From the NCBI RefSeq assembly GCF_000745005.1, contig NZ_JQNB01000001.1, forward strand, positions 1,583,001 to 1,647,000: a stretch of 64,000 nt of DNA, given 5' to 3'. Below are positions 45,449 through 53,489 of this stretch, in pieces. The stretch's first letter is position 1. Every line of letters starts with the position of its first letter. The notes under the pieces were generated by a model. That model did no database searches. It was not told where the DNA came from and saw only the letters and a program-made list of their open reading frames with translations. The translations under genes and the position numbers were made by a program. The stretch comes from Luteibacter sp. 9135 (lineage in GTDB: Bacteria; Pseudomonadota; Gammaproteobacteria; Xanthomonadales; Rhodanobacteraceae).

Positions 45449-46375
45449 TCAGTAGATTTTTGCGGCACCCGGCGGTCGCGTCTTGAACCGCTTGTGCACC
45501 CAGAGATACTGCTCGGGCGCTTCGCGTGCCATCTGTTCGATCTGCGCGTTGACGCGCGCCGTGTCGCTTGCTGCGTCCTGACTGGGGAAGTCGTCCAGCG
45601 GCGCGCCCAGGCGCATGACGTAACCGGCATCGTCCGGCAGGCGGCGGTGATAGAACGGAATGACCAGCGCGTTGGATAGCCGGGCCAGGTGATGCGTCGC
45701 GGTGATCGTGGCGGCGGGAACGCCGAAGAACGGCACGAACACGTTGTCCTTGCTGCGCATGTCCTGGTCGGGCGCGTACCACAGCGTGCCGCCCGCCTTG
45801 AGGTAGCGCACGCTGCCGCGGATATCGTCCTTGTCGAACATGGCTTCCGCGTAATGCAGGCGCGCGCGCAGCACCGCGAACTCGAACACCTCGGAGTCCA
45901 TGCGCCGGTACATGCCGGCGATGCGGATACGCGAGGAAACCAGGCGGGCGCTCAGCTCCAGGTGCGAGAAGTGCCCCCCCACCAGCAGTACCCCTCGGCC
46001 GGCGGCGCGGGCGGCCTCGAGGTGCTCCAGGCCCTCGACGGTCACCGGTACGCGCGCGATGGCCCGGTCCGAGCCCATCCAGCCCAGGGCGAATTCGGCC
46101 AGCATCATGCCTACGTCACACAGATTGGCGCGGACCAGGGCCTTTTGCGCGTCGGCGTCCAGCTCGGGGAAGCACAGGGCGATGTTGGTCGCGGCGATGC
46201 GCCGGCGTTCCGGATTCAGGTGCAGCGCGAGCCGGCCGGCCAGGCGCCCCAGCCGCATCAGCCAGCGGAAGGGCAGGTGGGCGATCAGCCAGATGAAGCC
46301 CACCCCGGCCCACGCCGGCCATTGACGGGGCGAGAGCAGGTGACGCGTGAGGGTGGGGCGGGGCATACCAGGCAT
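45449..46375 (-). CDS. Lipid A late acyltransferase (LpxL/HtrB family)
   Basis: A 308-residue inner-membrane enzyme that adds a secondary acyl chain to Kdo-lipid A. One hydrophobic N-terminal helix (WAGVGFIWLIAHLPFRWL), then the H-x4-E catalytic motif in GGHFSHLELSAR and LWYAPDQDM, with FFGVPAATITATHHLARLS as substrate-side block. ATG at 46375 is chosen; ATG at 46366 is possible. It is divergent from waaA, consistent with a shared lipid A-core biosynthesis function. Confidence 0.92.
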   Translation of the reverse strand: MPGMPRPTLTRHLLSPRQWPAWAGVGFIWLIAHLPFRWLMRLGRLAGRLALHLNPERRRIAATNIALCFPELDADAQKALVRANLCDVGMMLAEFALGWMGSDRAIARVPVTVEGLEHLEAARAAGRGVLLVGGHFSHLELSARLVSSRIRIAGMYRRMDSEVFEFAVLRARLHYAEAMFDKDDIRGSVRYLKAGGTLWYAPDQDMRSKDNVFVPFFGVPAATITATHHLARLSNALVIPFYHRRLPDDAGYVMRLGAPLDDFPSQDAASDTARVNAQIEQMAREAPEQYLWVHKRFKTRPPGAAKIY

Positions 46376-46439
46376 GTCCGCCCATTGTAACGAATGGGCG
46401 CGGCTATACTGACGGGCCACGTACCAAACAGGGATTCGC

Positions 46440-47711
46440 GTGCTGCTGCGTGTGCTCTACAACTTCGCGATGTACCTGTTCACCCCGCTCGTGATGCTGC
46501 GCCTGATGGCGCGGGGCATGCGCTATGGCGACTACCACGTGCGCTGGCGCGAGCGCTTCGGTCGCTTCCCCGAACCCCGGCTGGCGGGCTGCCTCTGGGT
46601 GCACGCGGTATCGGTAGGCGAGGTGAACGCGGCCGAGCCCCTGGTCAAGGCGTTGATGGCGTCCTATCCGCACGCCCCCATGCTGGTCACCACGGTCACC
46701 CCCACGGGCTCCGAGCGCGTACGGCAGTTGTTCGGCGACACCGTGCACAGCGTCTACCTGCCGTACGACCTGCCCTTCGCGGTGAGGCGCTTCCTGCGCA
46801 GCACGCGGCCGAGGCTGGCCGTCATCGTCGAGACGGAGATCTGGCCCAACCTGTATTTCGCCTGCCGCAAGCACGGCATCCCGCTGCTGATCGCCAATGC
46901 CCGGCTGTCCGAGCGCTCGCTGCGCGGTTACGCGCGCATGAGTTCGCTGGTGCGCCGGGCGCTGCGTTGCGTCAGCCACATTGCCGCGCAGTCGCGCACG
47001 GATGCCGCGCGTTACCGGCTGCTGGGCGCGGAGCCCAGCCAGCTCACCGTGTGCGGCAATCTCAAGTTCGACATGCCGGTGCCGGATTCTGCCCTGCAGG
47101 CCGGACTGGCCATGCGTGAAGCATGGGGCACGGGACGCCCGGTGTGGATCGCCGCCAGCACGCACGAGGGCGAGGAAATGTGCGTGCTCGAGGCTCACCT
47201 GGCCGTGATGCGCCGCCTGCCGGATGCCCTGCTGCTGATCGCGCCCCGCCATCCGGAGCGGTTCAAGGCCGTGGAGTCCTCGGTGCGCAGCCTCGGTTTC
47301 CAGGTCGGCACGCGCAGCGGCGACGGCGTTCCCGGGCATGCCACGCAGTGCTTCGTCATCGACTCGATGGGTGAGTTGCTGCGCTTTTTCGCCGCGTCCG
47401 ACGTGGCCTTCGTCGGCGGCAGCCTGGTATCCATCGGCGGGCACAACGTGCTGGAACCGGCGGCGTTGAACAAGCCCGTGCTGGTCGGGCCGTACACCTT
47501 CAATTTCGAGGAGATCACCCAGGCGCTGCTCGACGAAGGCGGCGGCCAGCGGGTGAAGGACGGCGACGCGCTGGGCGGGCAGGTGCTGGCGCTGTTGCGT
47601 GACCGCGAGCGGCGCGAGCACATGGGAGACCGCGCGCGCTATGTCTTCGACAGCGAGCGCGGCTCGGTGGGCAAGGTGATGGATCTGGTCGATACGCTGC
47701 TTCAGGAGTAA
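46440..47711 (+). CDS. waaA: Kdo transferase
   Basis: Transfers 3-deoxy-D-manno-octulosonic acid to lipid IVA; 423 residues (E. coli 425). N-terminal membrane anchor (LLRVLYNFAMYLFTPLVML), catalytic-region VHAVSVGEVNAAEPLV, LVTTVTPTGSERVRQLFG, ETEIWPNLYFACRKHGIPLLIANARLSERS and the donor-side FVGGSLVSIGGHNVLEPAALNKPV are all conserved. GTG start at 46440. A TATACT -10-like element lies 30 bases upstream (46405-46410) in the gap shared with the acyltransferase gene. Confidence 0.96.
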   Translation: MLLRVLYNFAMYLFTPLVMLRLMARGMRYGDYHVRWRERFGRFPEPRLAGCLWVHAVSVGEVNAAEPLVKALMASYPHAPMLVTTVTPTGSERVRQLFGDTVHSVYLPYDLPFAVRRFLRSTRPRLAVIVETEIWPNLYFACRKHGIPLLIANARLSERSLRGYARMSSLVRRALRCVSHIAAQSRTDAARYRLLGAEPSQLTVCGNLKFDMPVPDSALQAGLAMREAWGTGRPVWIAASTHEGEEMCVLEAHLAVMRRLPDALLLIAPRHPERFKAVESSVRSLGFQVGTRSGDGVPGHATQCFVIDSMGELLRFFAASDVAFVGGSLVSIGGHNVLEPAALNKPVLVGPYTFNFEEITQALLDEGGGQRVKDGDALGGQVLALLRDRERREHMGDRARYVFDSERGSVGKVMDLVDTLLQE

Positions 47712-47784
47712 GCGCGGCTCCGCGTCCGCTCAGGGCATCTCCGCATAGCGGAGCCAGATCATCCTGATCAGGGGCGGTGACGTG

Positions 47785-48060
47785 TCAGCGGATACGGCAG
47801 GTCACCTCGGCATCGAACTTGAAGCCCAGGCTCGATGGGGTAGCGATCACGTGGTAGTCCGTCACCGTGCCGCCGATCGACGCGCACTCGCGCTCGATCG
47901 CGTCGAGCAGCTGTCTCTGGGTCGCCACACGATCGAAGCCGTCGAGCTGGCCGCGGAGAATCTCGACCGACTCGCGGGTGACGTTCGACGGCTGCGGCGC
48001 GGCGGTGGCTGCGGTGGCGTTGCCGGCCATCAGCAGGCCGGTAATGATGAGTGCTTTCAT
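47785..48060 (-). CDS. Small secreted protein, Cys-GG-Cys-Arg family, member 1
   Basis: No named family recognised. It has 91 residues with a Sec signal (MKALIITGLLMAGNATAATA, cleavage near APQPS). The mature part is one helix-rich stretch followed by C59-ASI-GG and C88-R, a pattern C-x3-GG-x23-C-R shared with the two neighbouring small proteins. The two Cys probably form a disulfide in the periplasm. It lies 26 bases downstream of member 2 on the same strand. Confidence 0.8.
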   Translation of the reverse strand: MKALIITGLLMAGNATAATAAPQPSNVTRESVEILRGQLDGFDRVATQRQLLDAIERECASIGGTVTDYHVIATPSSLGFKFDAEVTCRIR

Positions 48061-48086
48061 GGGGAAATCCTTTTCAGACGGGGGAT

Positions 48087-48689
48087 TCAATCGCGCTGCG
48101 GCGACGCGTTCATGGCGGAGTTGCAGGCGAAGCGGGCTTCCACGGTCGTATCGCCGTTTGGTTTCGGCGTGGTCGCCACGCTCATGAAGCGCACGCGGCG
48201 ATCGTTGTCGAGACAGGTCTGGAAGACCTTTTCGCGAACGGCGAGATAGGCCAGGCGCTTGTTGCCCGAGGCTTCGACGAGTCCCTTCGTCCCGTCGAGG
48301 CCCGTGCCCAGGGCGATGGTGGCCAAGGGCGTGGGTTCGCTGCCGGTGAGCGCCGGCTCTTCCGGCACGTCGATGCGGCAGGTGGCGTAGGCATTGCTGC
48401 GCACGCCGCCTTCCCGTGTATCCACATACTTACGCTTGAAGCCGTCGTGGTACTCGGCGAGATAACCACCCCGCGCGTCGCAGTTCTTCATCGTGGCCGC
48501 CCACAGGGCTTCATAGGTCGGCCTGAACGAACCGAGCACGCCCTTGTTGCGGACGTCGTATTCGAACGCGACGGCACTTTCCTGCTCGACGATTTTCGGC
48601 TCGCGGCCTGGCGAGGGCGATGTCGCCTCTGCAAAAACGGAGGATGCCGCGAGTATCGCGGCGGCGGAGAACAGGCTGGTTCGGATCAT
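48087..48689 (-). CDS. Secreted protein, Cys-GG-Cys-Arg family, member 2 (two modules)
   Basis: No named family recognised. It has 200 residues with a Sec signal (residues 1-20, ending SSVFA). The first module has C70-DAR-GG and C104-R, i.e. C-x3-GG-x28-C-R as in its neighbours. A second module (about residues 145-195) has C159 and C189 in similar spacing (VFQTCLDND ... EARFACNS) but lacks GG, so the protein looks like a divergent internal duplication. ATG at 48689 is chosen to give the signal peptide; the frame upstream runs into the region before the terminator. Confidence 0.8.
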   Translation of the reverse strand: MIRTSLFSAAAILAASSVFAEATSPSPGREPKIVEQESAVAFEYDVRNKGVLGSFRPTYEALWAATMKNCDARGGYLAEYHDGFKRKYVDTREGGVRSNAYATCRIDVPEEPALTGSEPTPLATIALGTGLDGTKGLVEASGNKRLAYLAVREKVFQTCLDNDRRVRFMSVATTPKPNGDTTVEARFACNSAMNASPQRD

Positions 48690-48798
48690 GATCGTCCTTG
48701 GTCGTGGCTTGGCCCGGTTGGGCCTGCCCATGATCTATGGCTCGCCCGCGGCCGGCTGTAAGCCCATTGCGCGTGTGAGTGTAGGCGGCGCTCTGGTA

Positions 48799-48838
48799 CA
48801 CAAAAAAAACGGGCCCGCGAGGGCCCGTTCTTCTGTGT
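48799..48838 (-). terminator. Hairpin with flanking A/T tract
   Basis: Stem ACGGGCCC-GCGA-GGGCCCGT flanked by ACACAAAAAAA on the left, which reads as a U tract on the minus strand. It lies 110 bases upstream of the two-module secreted gene and isolates it from transcription arriving from tolC. Confidence 0.8.
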
Positions 48839-48863
48839 ACGCGACCTGGGTTGAGACCGACCC

Positions 48864-48971
48864 GTAGGAGCGCACGCACGTGCGCGAATCGTTTCTCGAT
48901 GACCCCTGAGCTGGCGCGGCAGCTCCAAGGTTCGGCCTCAACACATGTCGCGCACGTGCGTGCGCTGCTAC
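48864..48971. repeat. GTAG-type REP pair, right end fused to tolC fragment
   Basis: GTAGGAGCGCACGCACGTGCGCGA at 48864-48887 and an inverted copy at 48948-48971 with one change (GCTGCTAC for GCTCCTAC). The second copy runs directly into the duplicated tolC 3' end, sharing the TAC bases, so the repeat marks a recombination joint. The 511-base gap 48690-49200 consists of this pair, the terminator at 48799, the tolC fragment and a second terminator. Confidence 0.82.
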
Positions 48972-49101
48972 TGCAGTAGCGCGTTGATCGCTTCGAGGTC
49001 CTTGACGTCCACCGTGCCGGCGGTCTGCTTCAGCAGCAACTTGTCGAGGATGAACTGGTGGCGGACGACTCGACCGCGGCCTTGGTGGCCTCGACCTTGC
49101 T
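48969..49101 (-). pseudogene. Duplicated, internally deleted fragment of tolC 3' end
   Basis: On the minus strand this encodes a broken copy of the C-terminus of the adjacent tolC. Block 48969-49064 matches 49622-49717 with about one mismatch; block 49064-49101 matches 49832-49869 with about two. Relative to tolC the copy lacks 115 bases between the blocks, which shifts the frame. The stop is TAG in the copy and TAA in tolC. It has no start and no upstream coding part, so it is a remnant. Confidence 0.88.
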
Positions 49102-49161
49102 AAAGAGGAGACGGTCCATGTTCGTCCATGGATGGATGTGGGGGCAGATCATCGTCGCGCG

Positions 49162-49193
49162 TATAAAGATGGGCGGGCAATCCGCCCGCCCAT
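49162..49193 (-). terminator. Terminator after the 97-residue secreted protein gene
   Basis: Perfect 10-base stem ATGGGCGGGC / GCCCGCCCAT with a five-base loop, 8 bases after the stop of the member 3 gene, followed on the minus strand by the T-rich CTTTATA. Confidence 0.7.
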
Positions 49194-49200
49194 GACCGAA

Positions 49201-49494
49201 TCACTCTGCGCCGCTTACCCGGCATACCGCCGTGGCCTGCACGCGCGTGACTGGGTGGGAACCGCCCCAGATCGGCGTGCTCTTGTAAGTCACCTGAACG
49301 ATGGAGCCACCCTTGCTGGCGCAGGCCTGCTCCAGTTCGGCGTGTGCCATGTCGCGGGCCACGCGCTCGACGGCGTTGCCTTTTTCCACCGAGATGACAT
49401 GGTCGGTGTGCGACGTAGTGGCCGTGCCGGTGGCCAGCGCGATGGTGGGAACGAAGGCCATCAAGGCGGCCAGACCTGCTGCATGCATTTTCAT
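49201..49494 (-). CDS. Small secreted protein, Cys-GG-Cys-Arg family, member 3
   Basis: No named family recognised. It has 97 residues with a Sec signal (MKMHAAGLAALMAFVPTIALA). The mature part carries C58-ASK-GG and C91-R, the pattern C-x3-GG-x27-C-R; the segment LEQACASKGGSIVQV is closely similar to IERECASIGGTVTDY of member 1. It lies between tolC and the tolC fragment, i.e. inside a pair of direct repeats. Confidence 0.8.
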   Translation of the reverse strand: MKMHAAGLAALMAFVPTIALATGTATTSHTDHVISVEKGNAVERVARDMAHAELEQACASKGGSIVQVTYKSTPIWGGSHPVTRVQATAVCRVSGAE

Positions 49495-49620
49495 GGGTAG
49501 TCCTTTACTGAGTCATGCCCGGATGGGCATGCAAAGTATGGCTTTCCCACGCGCCGCATCGATGTAGGGCCCGGGCGACTTTGTATGTCGTCCCGTCGCT
49601 TCGGGCCCTTCTGCGATGCG

Positions 49621-50979
49621 TTACTGCAGTAGCGCGTTGATCGCTTCGAGGTCCTTGACGTCCACCGTGCCGGCGGTCTGCTTCAGCAGCAGCTTGTCGA
49701 GGATGAACTGGTGGCGGGCCTGCGAGTAGTCGCTGAGCGCAGAGGTCAGGTTCTGCTGGGCGATCAGCACGTCGACGATGGTGCGGGTACCGACCTCGAA
49801 GCCGGCCTGCGTGGCGTCACGCGCGCTTTCCGACGACTCGACGGCCGCCTTGGTGGCCTCGACCTTGCTGATGCCAGCGACCACGGATCGGTAGTAGTTG
49901 AGCGTGTCGCGAACCACCTGGCGGCGTGAGCTTTCCAGGGAATCCTGTGCGGAATCGCGCTGGTAGATCGACTGGCGCACGCGCGACTGGGTGGCGCCGC
50001 CGGAGAAGATAGGCACGCTCAAGGTCAGGCCGACGGTGGTGCCGCCACGGCCGTTGCTGCTGGTGTTGCTGGACGAAAGCGTCCCCGCATTCTGGGTCCA
50101 GGCGGTGCTCTTGCTGTAGCCGGCGGTGGCATCCAGTGTGGGTAGATGCGCGGCGCGGGCCGAGGAAATGCTGTGTTCCGCGGACTCGACGTTGTACTGC
50201 GAAGCGAGGATGGTCGGATTGCTCTTGACCGCCTCGGCCACCCAGGCCTTTGGATCGTTGGGCGTGGGCGGATCCATCGGCAGCTGCTCACGCAGCTTCT
50301 TCAGGTTGTCCGACGGCTTGCCGGTGATCTGGGTCAGGGCCTCGCGCGAATCGGCCAGCGTGTTCTCGGCGGTGATCACCGAGGCCACGGCGGTATCGTG
50401 CTGCGCCTTGGCATCCTGCACGTCGGTGATGGCGGACAGGCCGACATCGAAACGCTGCTGCGCCTGCTCCAACTGGCGGGCGAGCGCCTGCTCGTTGGCC
50501 TTGGCGAAGGTCAGCGCGTCGTCGTTGGTCAGCACCTGGAAGTAGGCGGTGGCCACGCGTGTCGACAGCTGCTGGAGGGCAGCTTCGTAGGTGGCGTCCT
50601 GCGCTTCGGAAGACGACTTCGAGGCCTTCAGGTCCGCGTAGCGGCTGAAATCGACCACGCTCTGGGAGACCGAAAGGCTGGAGCTGCGCGTGCGGGTATG
50701 ACCGATGTCGTTACTGACCACAGTGCCGTCGTTCAGGACGAGGGGTTCTCTCCCGTTCGGCTCCGACTGGCTCAGCTGCAACTGTGCGCTGACCTGCGGC
50801 AGCAGCAGCGCACGGCTCTGCACGACGGTCTCGCCCGTGGCGAGCCGGTTGGAATCGGCCTGCGACAGCACCGGATCGTTGGCCCGGGCCTGGCGGTAGG
50901 CGTCGAGCAGGTCTTCGGCGTGGCTCGCGAAAGGCATCGCGGCCAGTGCCAGCGCGACGGTGAGCAGCTTCAAGCGCAT
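49621..50979 (-). CDS. tolC: TolC family outer-membrane efflux channel
   Basis: Trimeric outer-membrane duct for type I secretion and RND efflux, 452 residues with signal peptide (residues 1-21, ending ASHA). It shows the two-fold helical repeat of the family: EDLLDAYRQARANDPVLSQAD, FDVGLSAITDVQDAKAQHD, then AEHSISSARAAHLPTLDATAGYSKS and FEVGTRTIVDVLIAQQNL. It follows pcm by 34 bases, a pairing typical of Xanthomonadales and pseudomonads. A copy of part of its 3' end sits 650 bases downstream. Confidence 0.94.
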   Translation of the reverse strand: MRLKLLTVALALAAMPFASHAEDLLDAYRQARANDPVLSQADSNRLATGETVVQSRALLLPQVSAQLQLSQSEPNGREPLVLNDGTVVSNDIGHTRTRSSSLSVSQSVVDFSRYADLKASKSSSEAQDATYEAALQQLSTRVATAYFQVLTNDDALTFAKANEQALARQLEQAQQRFDVGLSAITDVQDAKAQHDTAVASVITAENTLADSREALTQITGKPSDNLKKLREQLPMDPPTPNDPKAWVAEAVKSNPTILASQYNVESAEHSISSARAAHLPTLDATAGYSKSTAWTQNAGTLSSSNTSSNGRGGTTVGLTLSVPIFSGGATQSRVRQSIYQRDSAQDSLESSRRQVVRDTLNYYRSVVAGISKVEATKAAVESSESARDATQAGFEVGTRTIVDVLIAQQNLTSALSDYSQARHQFILDKLLLKQTAGTVDVKDLEAINALLQ

Positions 50980-51013
50980 GGTTTCGCCTCGTGGGTAATG
51001 GAAAATCTGGGGG

Positions 51014-51673
51014 TCAGAGCACGAAGCGCTTCACCGGCGCGGCATGCGCCAGGTAGGGAAGGTCCGTTTCGAACAGCGACTCTTCACGGAAGCGGCCCTC
51101 GCCCTCATGGGTAAGGAGCACCGCCGTCTGCGCGGGGGAGTCGCCGCGTACGACGAACATGCGCCCGCCCGGCTTCAGCCAGCGCACGAATTTCTCGGGC
51201 ACCGAATGCACCGCGGCGGTGATCACGACGGCATCGAAAACGCCCGCCGGGGTGTAGCCGTTGACCGCTTCGGCCGTTTCGACCGTGACATTGGTGACCG
51301 CCGCAGCGGCCAGGCGCTCGCGCGCCGCGTCCACGAAGTCGGCATGCATGTCGATGCTGGTGACCTTGCCGGCAAGACGGGCCAGGCAGGCGGTGAGGAA
51401 GCCGGAGCCGGTGCCGATTTCCAGCACCTCGTCGGTCTTCTTCAGTTCCAGGGCTTGCAGCACGCGGCCTTCCACGACGGGTTTCATCATGACCTCGCCA
51501 TGGCCCAGGGCCAGGGTGAGGTCGGCAAAGGCCACGTTACGGTGGGCCGGCGCGACGAAATCCTCGCGGCGAACGCCCTTGAGCGTCTCCAGGACGTCGG
51601 CGTCGAGCACTTCCCAGGGGCGGACCTGGTTCTCGACCATGTTCTGCCGTGCCTGTTCGAAATTCATCGCCAT
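51014..51673 (-). CDS. Protein-L-isoaspartate O-methyltransferase-like protein
   Basis: A 219-residue SAM-dependent methyltransferase of the Pcm family, which repairs isoaspartyl residues. It has MVENQVRPWEVLDADVLETL, REDFVAPAHRNVAFAD, the SAM motif EVLEIGTGSGFLTACLARL, the VTSIDMHADF acidic loop and WLKPGGRMFVVRG. This subgroup, encoded upstream of tolC, diverges from E. coli Pcm, and its substrate may differ. Starts at 51673 and 51667 are both possible. Confidence 0.85.
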   Translation of the reverse strand: MAMNFEQARQNMVENQVRPWEVLDADVLETLKGVRREDFVAPAHRNVAFADLTLALGHGEVMMKPVVEGRVLQALELKKTDEVLEIGTGSGFLTACLARLAGKVTSIDMHADFVDAARERLAAAAVTNVTVETAEAVNGYTPAGVFDAVVITAAVHSVPEKFVRWLKPGGRMFVVRGDSPAQTAVLLTHEGEGRFREESLFETDLPYLAHAAPVKRFVL

Positions 51674-52036
51674 GGTGTCGGGTTCCGTACAAAAAAGCTG
51701 AAAAAGGTTCGAAAGGATAAGCGCTTAGCGCCCGTTTTCCCAATGGATCAAAGGCTGCGGCTACGGTGGTGTCCCGACTAAGTGCCGGAAGTCACCGGAT
51801 GGGGCTGACGGAAGTCACCCCCATGGGCGCTTTCGCTCGCTCCTGCCTGAACAGCCGCGACCGCAAGCCCCTGAACGCCTTGGGTTTCGCCCGAGGGCGA
51901 CCCCATTTCATTCCGAGCCACGAAGGACAGCCTTTCGGTCGTCTCCACCCTTGTCGGCATGCGCCGCAGGAAAAGTGGAAATAACTGAACCGCTGCGTAT
52001 AATAAAGTCATATTTTCAGTTTGTGAAGGTGCAGCC
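51674..52036 (+). promoter_or_regulatory. Intergenic region with promoter of tetR
   Basis: This 363-base gap separates pcm-tolC from the divergent TetR gene. A good -10 element TATAAT is at 51998-52003, 34 bases before the tetR start, in a locally AT-rich stretch; the -35 is not clear. No convincing palindromic operator was seen. The rest, 51780-51960, is ordinary GC-rich sequence without a recognisable gene. Confidence 0.5.
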
Positions 52037-52702
52037 ATGAACGCCAGCCCGAAAATGAAGCCGCAGGGCCCTGGTCGTCCCAAGGACATGGAAAAGCGCG
52101 CGGCCATTCTCGAGGCGGCCAAGGCACTGTTCACACAGGGTGGCTTCGCCGGCACGAGCATGGATGCCGTGGCTGCAGCAGCGGGTGTGTCCAAGTTGAC
52201 CGTGTACAGCCACTTCGGCGACAAGGACAACCTGTTCCGTGAAGTGATCCGTGCACACGTGCAGGAGCGCCTCCCGGACGACCTGTTCGATTTCAGCCAG
52301 GGCGCCGATATCCGTGTCACGTTGACCAACATTGCCAGCCGGCACGCGGCGATGGAAACCAACACGGAGACTGTCGGCACGTTCCGGGCGATCCTCTCGG
52401 ATTGCCAGTCGGGCGGCAATCCGCGATTCGGTCGCCTGGTCTGGGAAGAAGGCCCGGCCCGCATGCACAAGCTGGTGCAGCGGTTGTTCGAAGGCGCCGT
52501 GGCGCGCGGCCAGCTGGAGATTCCCGATGTGTCGCGGGCCAGCACGCAGTTCCTCGCGCTCCTTAAGGGCGACCTGCTGATCCGTCGCCTGTTCGGTTGC
52601 GAGGACTGCGCGGTGCAGTTTGCCGAGGAGGTCAATGCCAATGCATTGGCGGCCGTGGAAATGTTCCTCAACGCTTACCAGCCGCGCACGGCGAAGGTGT
52701 GA
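52037..52702 (+). CDS. TetR-family transcriptional regulator
   Basis: A 221-residue repressor. The DNA-binding domain (residues about 18-65) shows RAAILEAAKALFTQGGFAGTSMDAVAAAAGVSKLTVYSHFGDKDNLF, an AcrR/TetR-type helix-turn-helix. The C-terminal ligand domain (DUF-type TetR_C with EEGPARMHKLVQRLF) resembles regulators of efflux. It is divergent from pcm-tolC, so autoregulation and control of tolC are plausible. Confidence 0.9.
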   Translation: MNASPKMKPQGPGRPKDMEKRAAILEAAKALFTQGGFAGTSMDAVAAAAGVSKLTVYSHFGDKDNLFREVIRAHVQERLPDDLFDFSQGADIRVTLTNIASRHAAMETNTETVGTFRAILSDCQSGGNPRFGRLVWEEGPARMHKLVQRLFEGAVARGQLEIPDVSRASTQFLALLKGDLLIRRLFGCEDCAVQFAEEVNANALAAVEMFLNAYQPRTAKV

Positions 52703-52832
52703 CGCGGGACGGCGCATTCCGCAGCTAAGTCCGCGTAATGCGGACGATTCTCACCCCGCTCATTCTTCACCCGGCTTTCCCAGTAACGTCCCTACCGTCG
52801 TGGCCCTACCCACTCTCCCAGGAGACCAGGCC

Positions 52833-53423
52833 ATGGCCACGACGAAGCCGTTCATCAGCGATATCGAGAACATCCGCAAGCGCGCCCGCGAGCACATCGA
52901 CGATGGTGCCGTGACGGCGGGCTACCGCGCCGATCGCGAAACGGTGATCAAGCTGTTGAACGAAGCGCTCGCCACCGAGATCGTCTGCGTGCTGCGCTAC
53001 AAGTATCACTACTACATGGCGCCGGGCATCCATTCCCAGAGCGTGAAGTCGGAATTCCTGGAGCATGCGCGCGAGGAGCAGGAGCACGCCGACCGCATCG
53101 CCGAGCGCATTACCCAGCTGGACGGCACGCCCAATTTTAATCCGGAAGGCTTGCTCTCACGCAGCCACGCGGATTACGTGGAAGGCACCACGCTGGTGGA
53201 GATGATCAAGGAAGACCTGGTGGCCGAGCGCATCGCCATCGACAGCTACCGCGAGATCGTCCAGTACATCGGTGACGACGACCCGACCACGCGCCGCATC
53301 ATGGAAGACATCCTGGCCCAGGAAGAAGAGCACGCCGAGGATATGGCGACCCTGCTGGAGAACCTGGGTGCGAAGGGAGAGCCGGTGCAGGCCTGGGAGC
53401 CGTCCCAGTCGTCCTCGCACTGA
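52833..53423 (+). CDS. Ferritin-like diiron protein
   Basis: A 196-residue four-helix-bundle protein. Diiron ligands are seen in LLNEALATEIVCVLRYKYHYY (Glu), HAREEQEHADRIAERI (E..H) and MIKEDLVAERIAIDSY with AQEEEHAEDM. The layout resembles bacterioferritins and Dps-like proteins, but the N-terminal extension of about 35 residues and the C-terminal tail are unusual. An AGGAG site lies 9 bases before the ATG. It probably stores or oxidises iron; stress protection is inferred. Confidence 0.85.
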   Translation: MATTKPFISDIENIRKRAREHIDDGAVTAGYRADRETVIKLLNEALATEIVCVLRYKYHYYMAPGIHSQSVKSEFLEHAREEQEHADRIAERITQLDGTPNFNPEGLLSRSHADYVEGTTLVEMIKEDLVAERIAIDSYREIVQYIGDDDPTTRRIMEDILAQEEEHAEDMATLLENLGAKGEPVQAWEPSQSSSH

Positions 53424-53489
53424 TCCGGTCCTCCCGGCATCGATTAGGTAAGCTAGGCGCTCACGTTCGCGACGATAAGGAAAGACATC

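Noticed and set aside
45229..45486. A plus-strand 85-codon frame in the gap between virK and the lipid A acyltransferase
   Set aside because: It overlaps the virK N-terminus and acyltransferase C-terminus in antisense, has no ribosome-binding site and no family resemblance.
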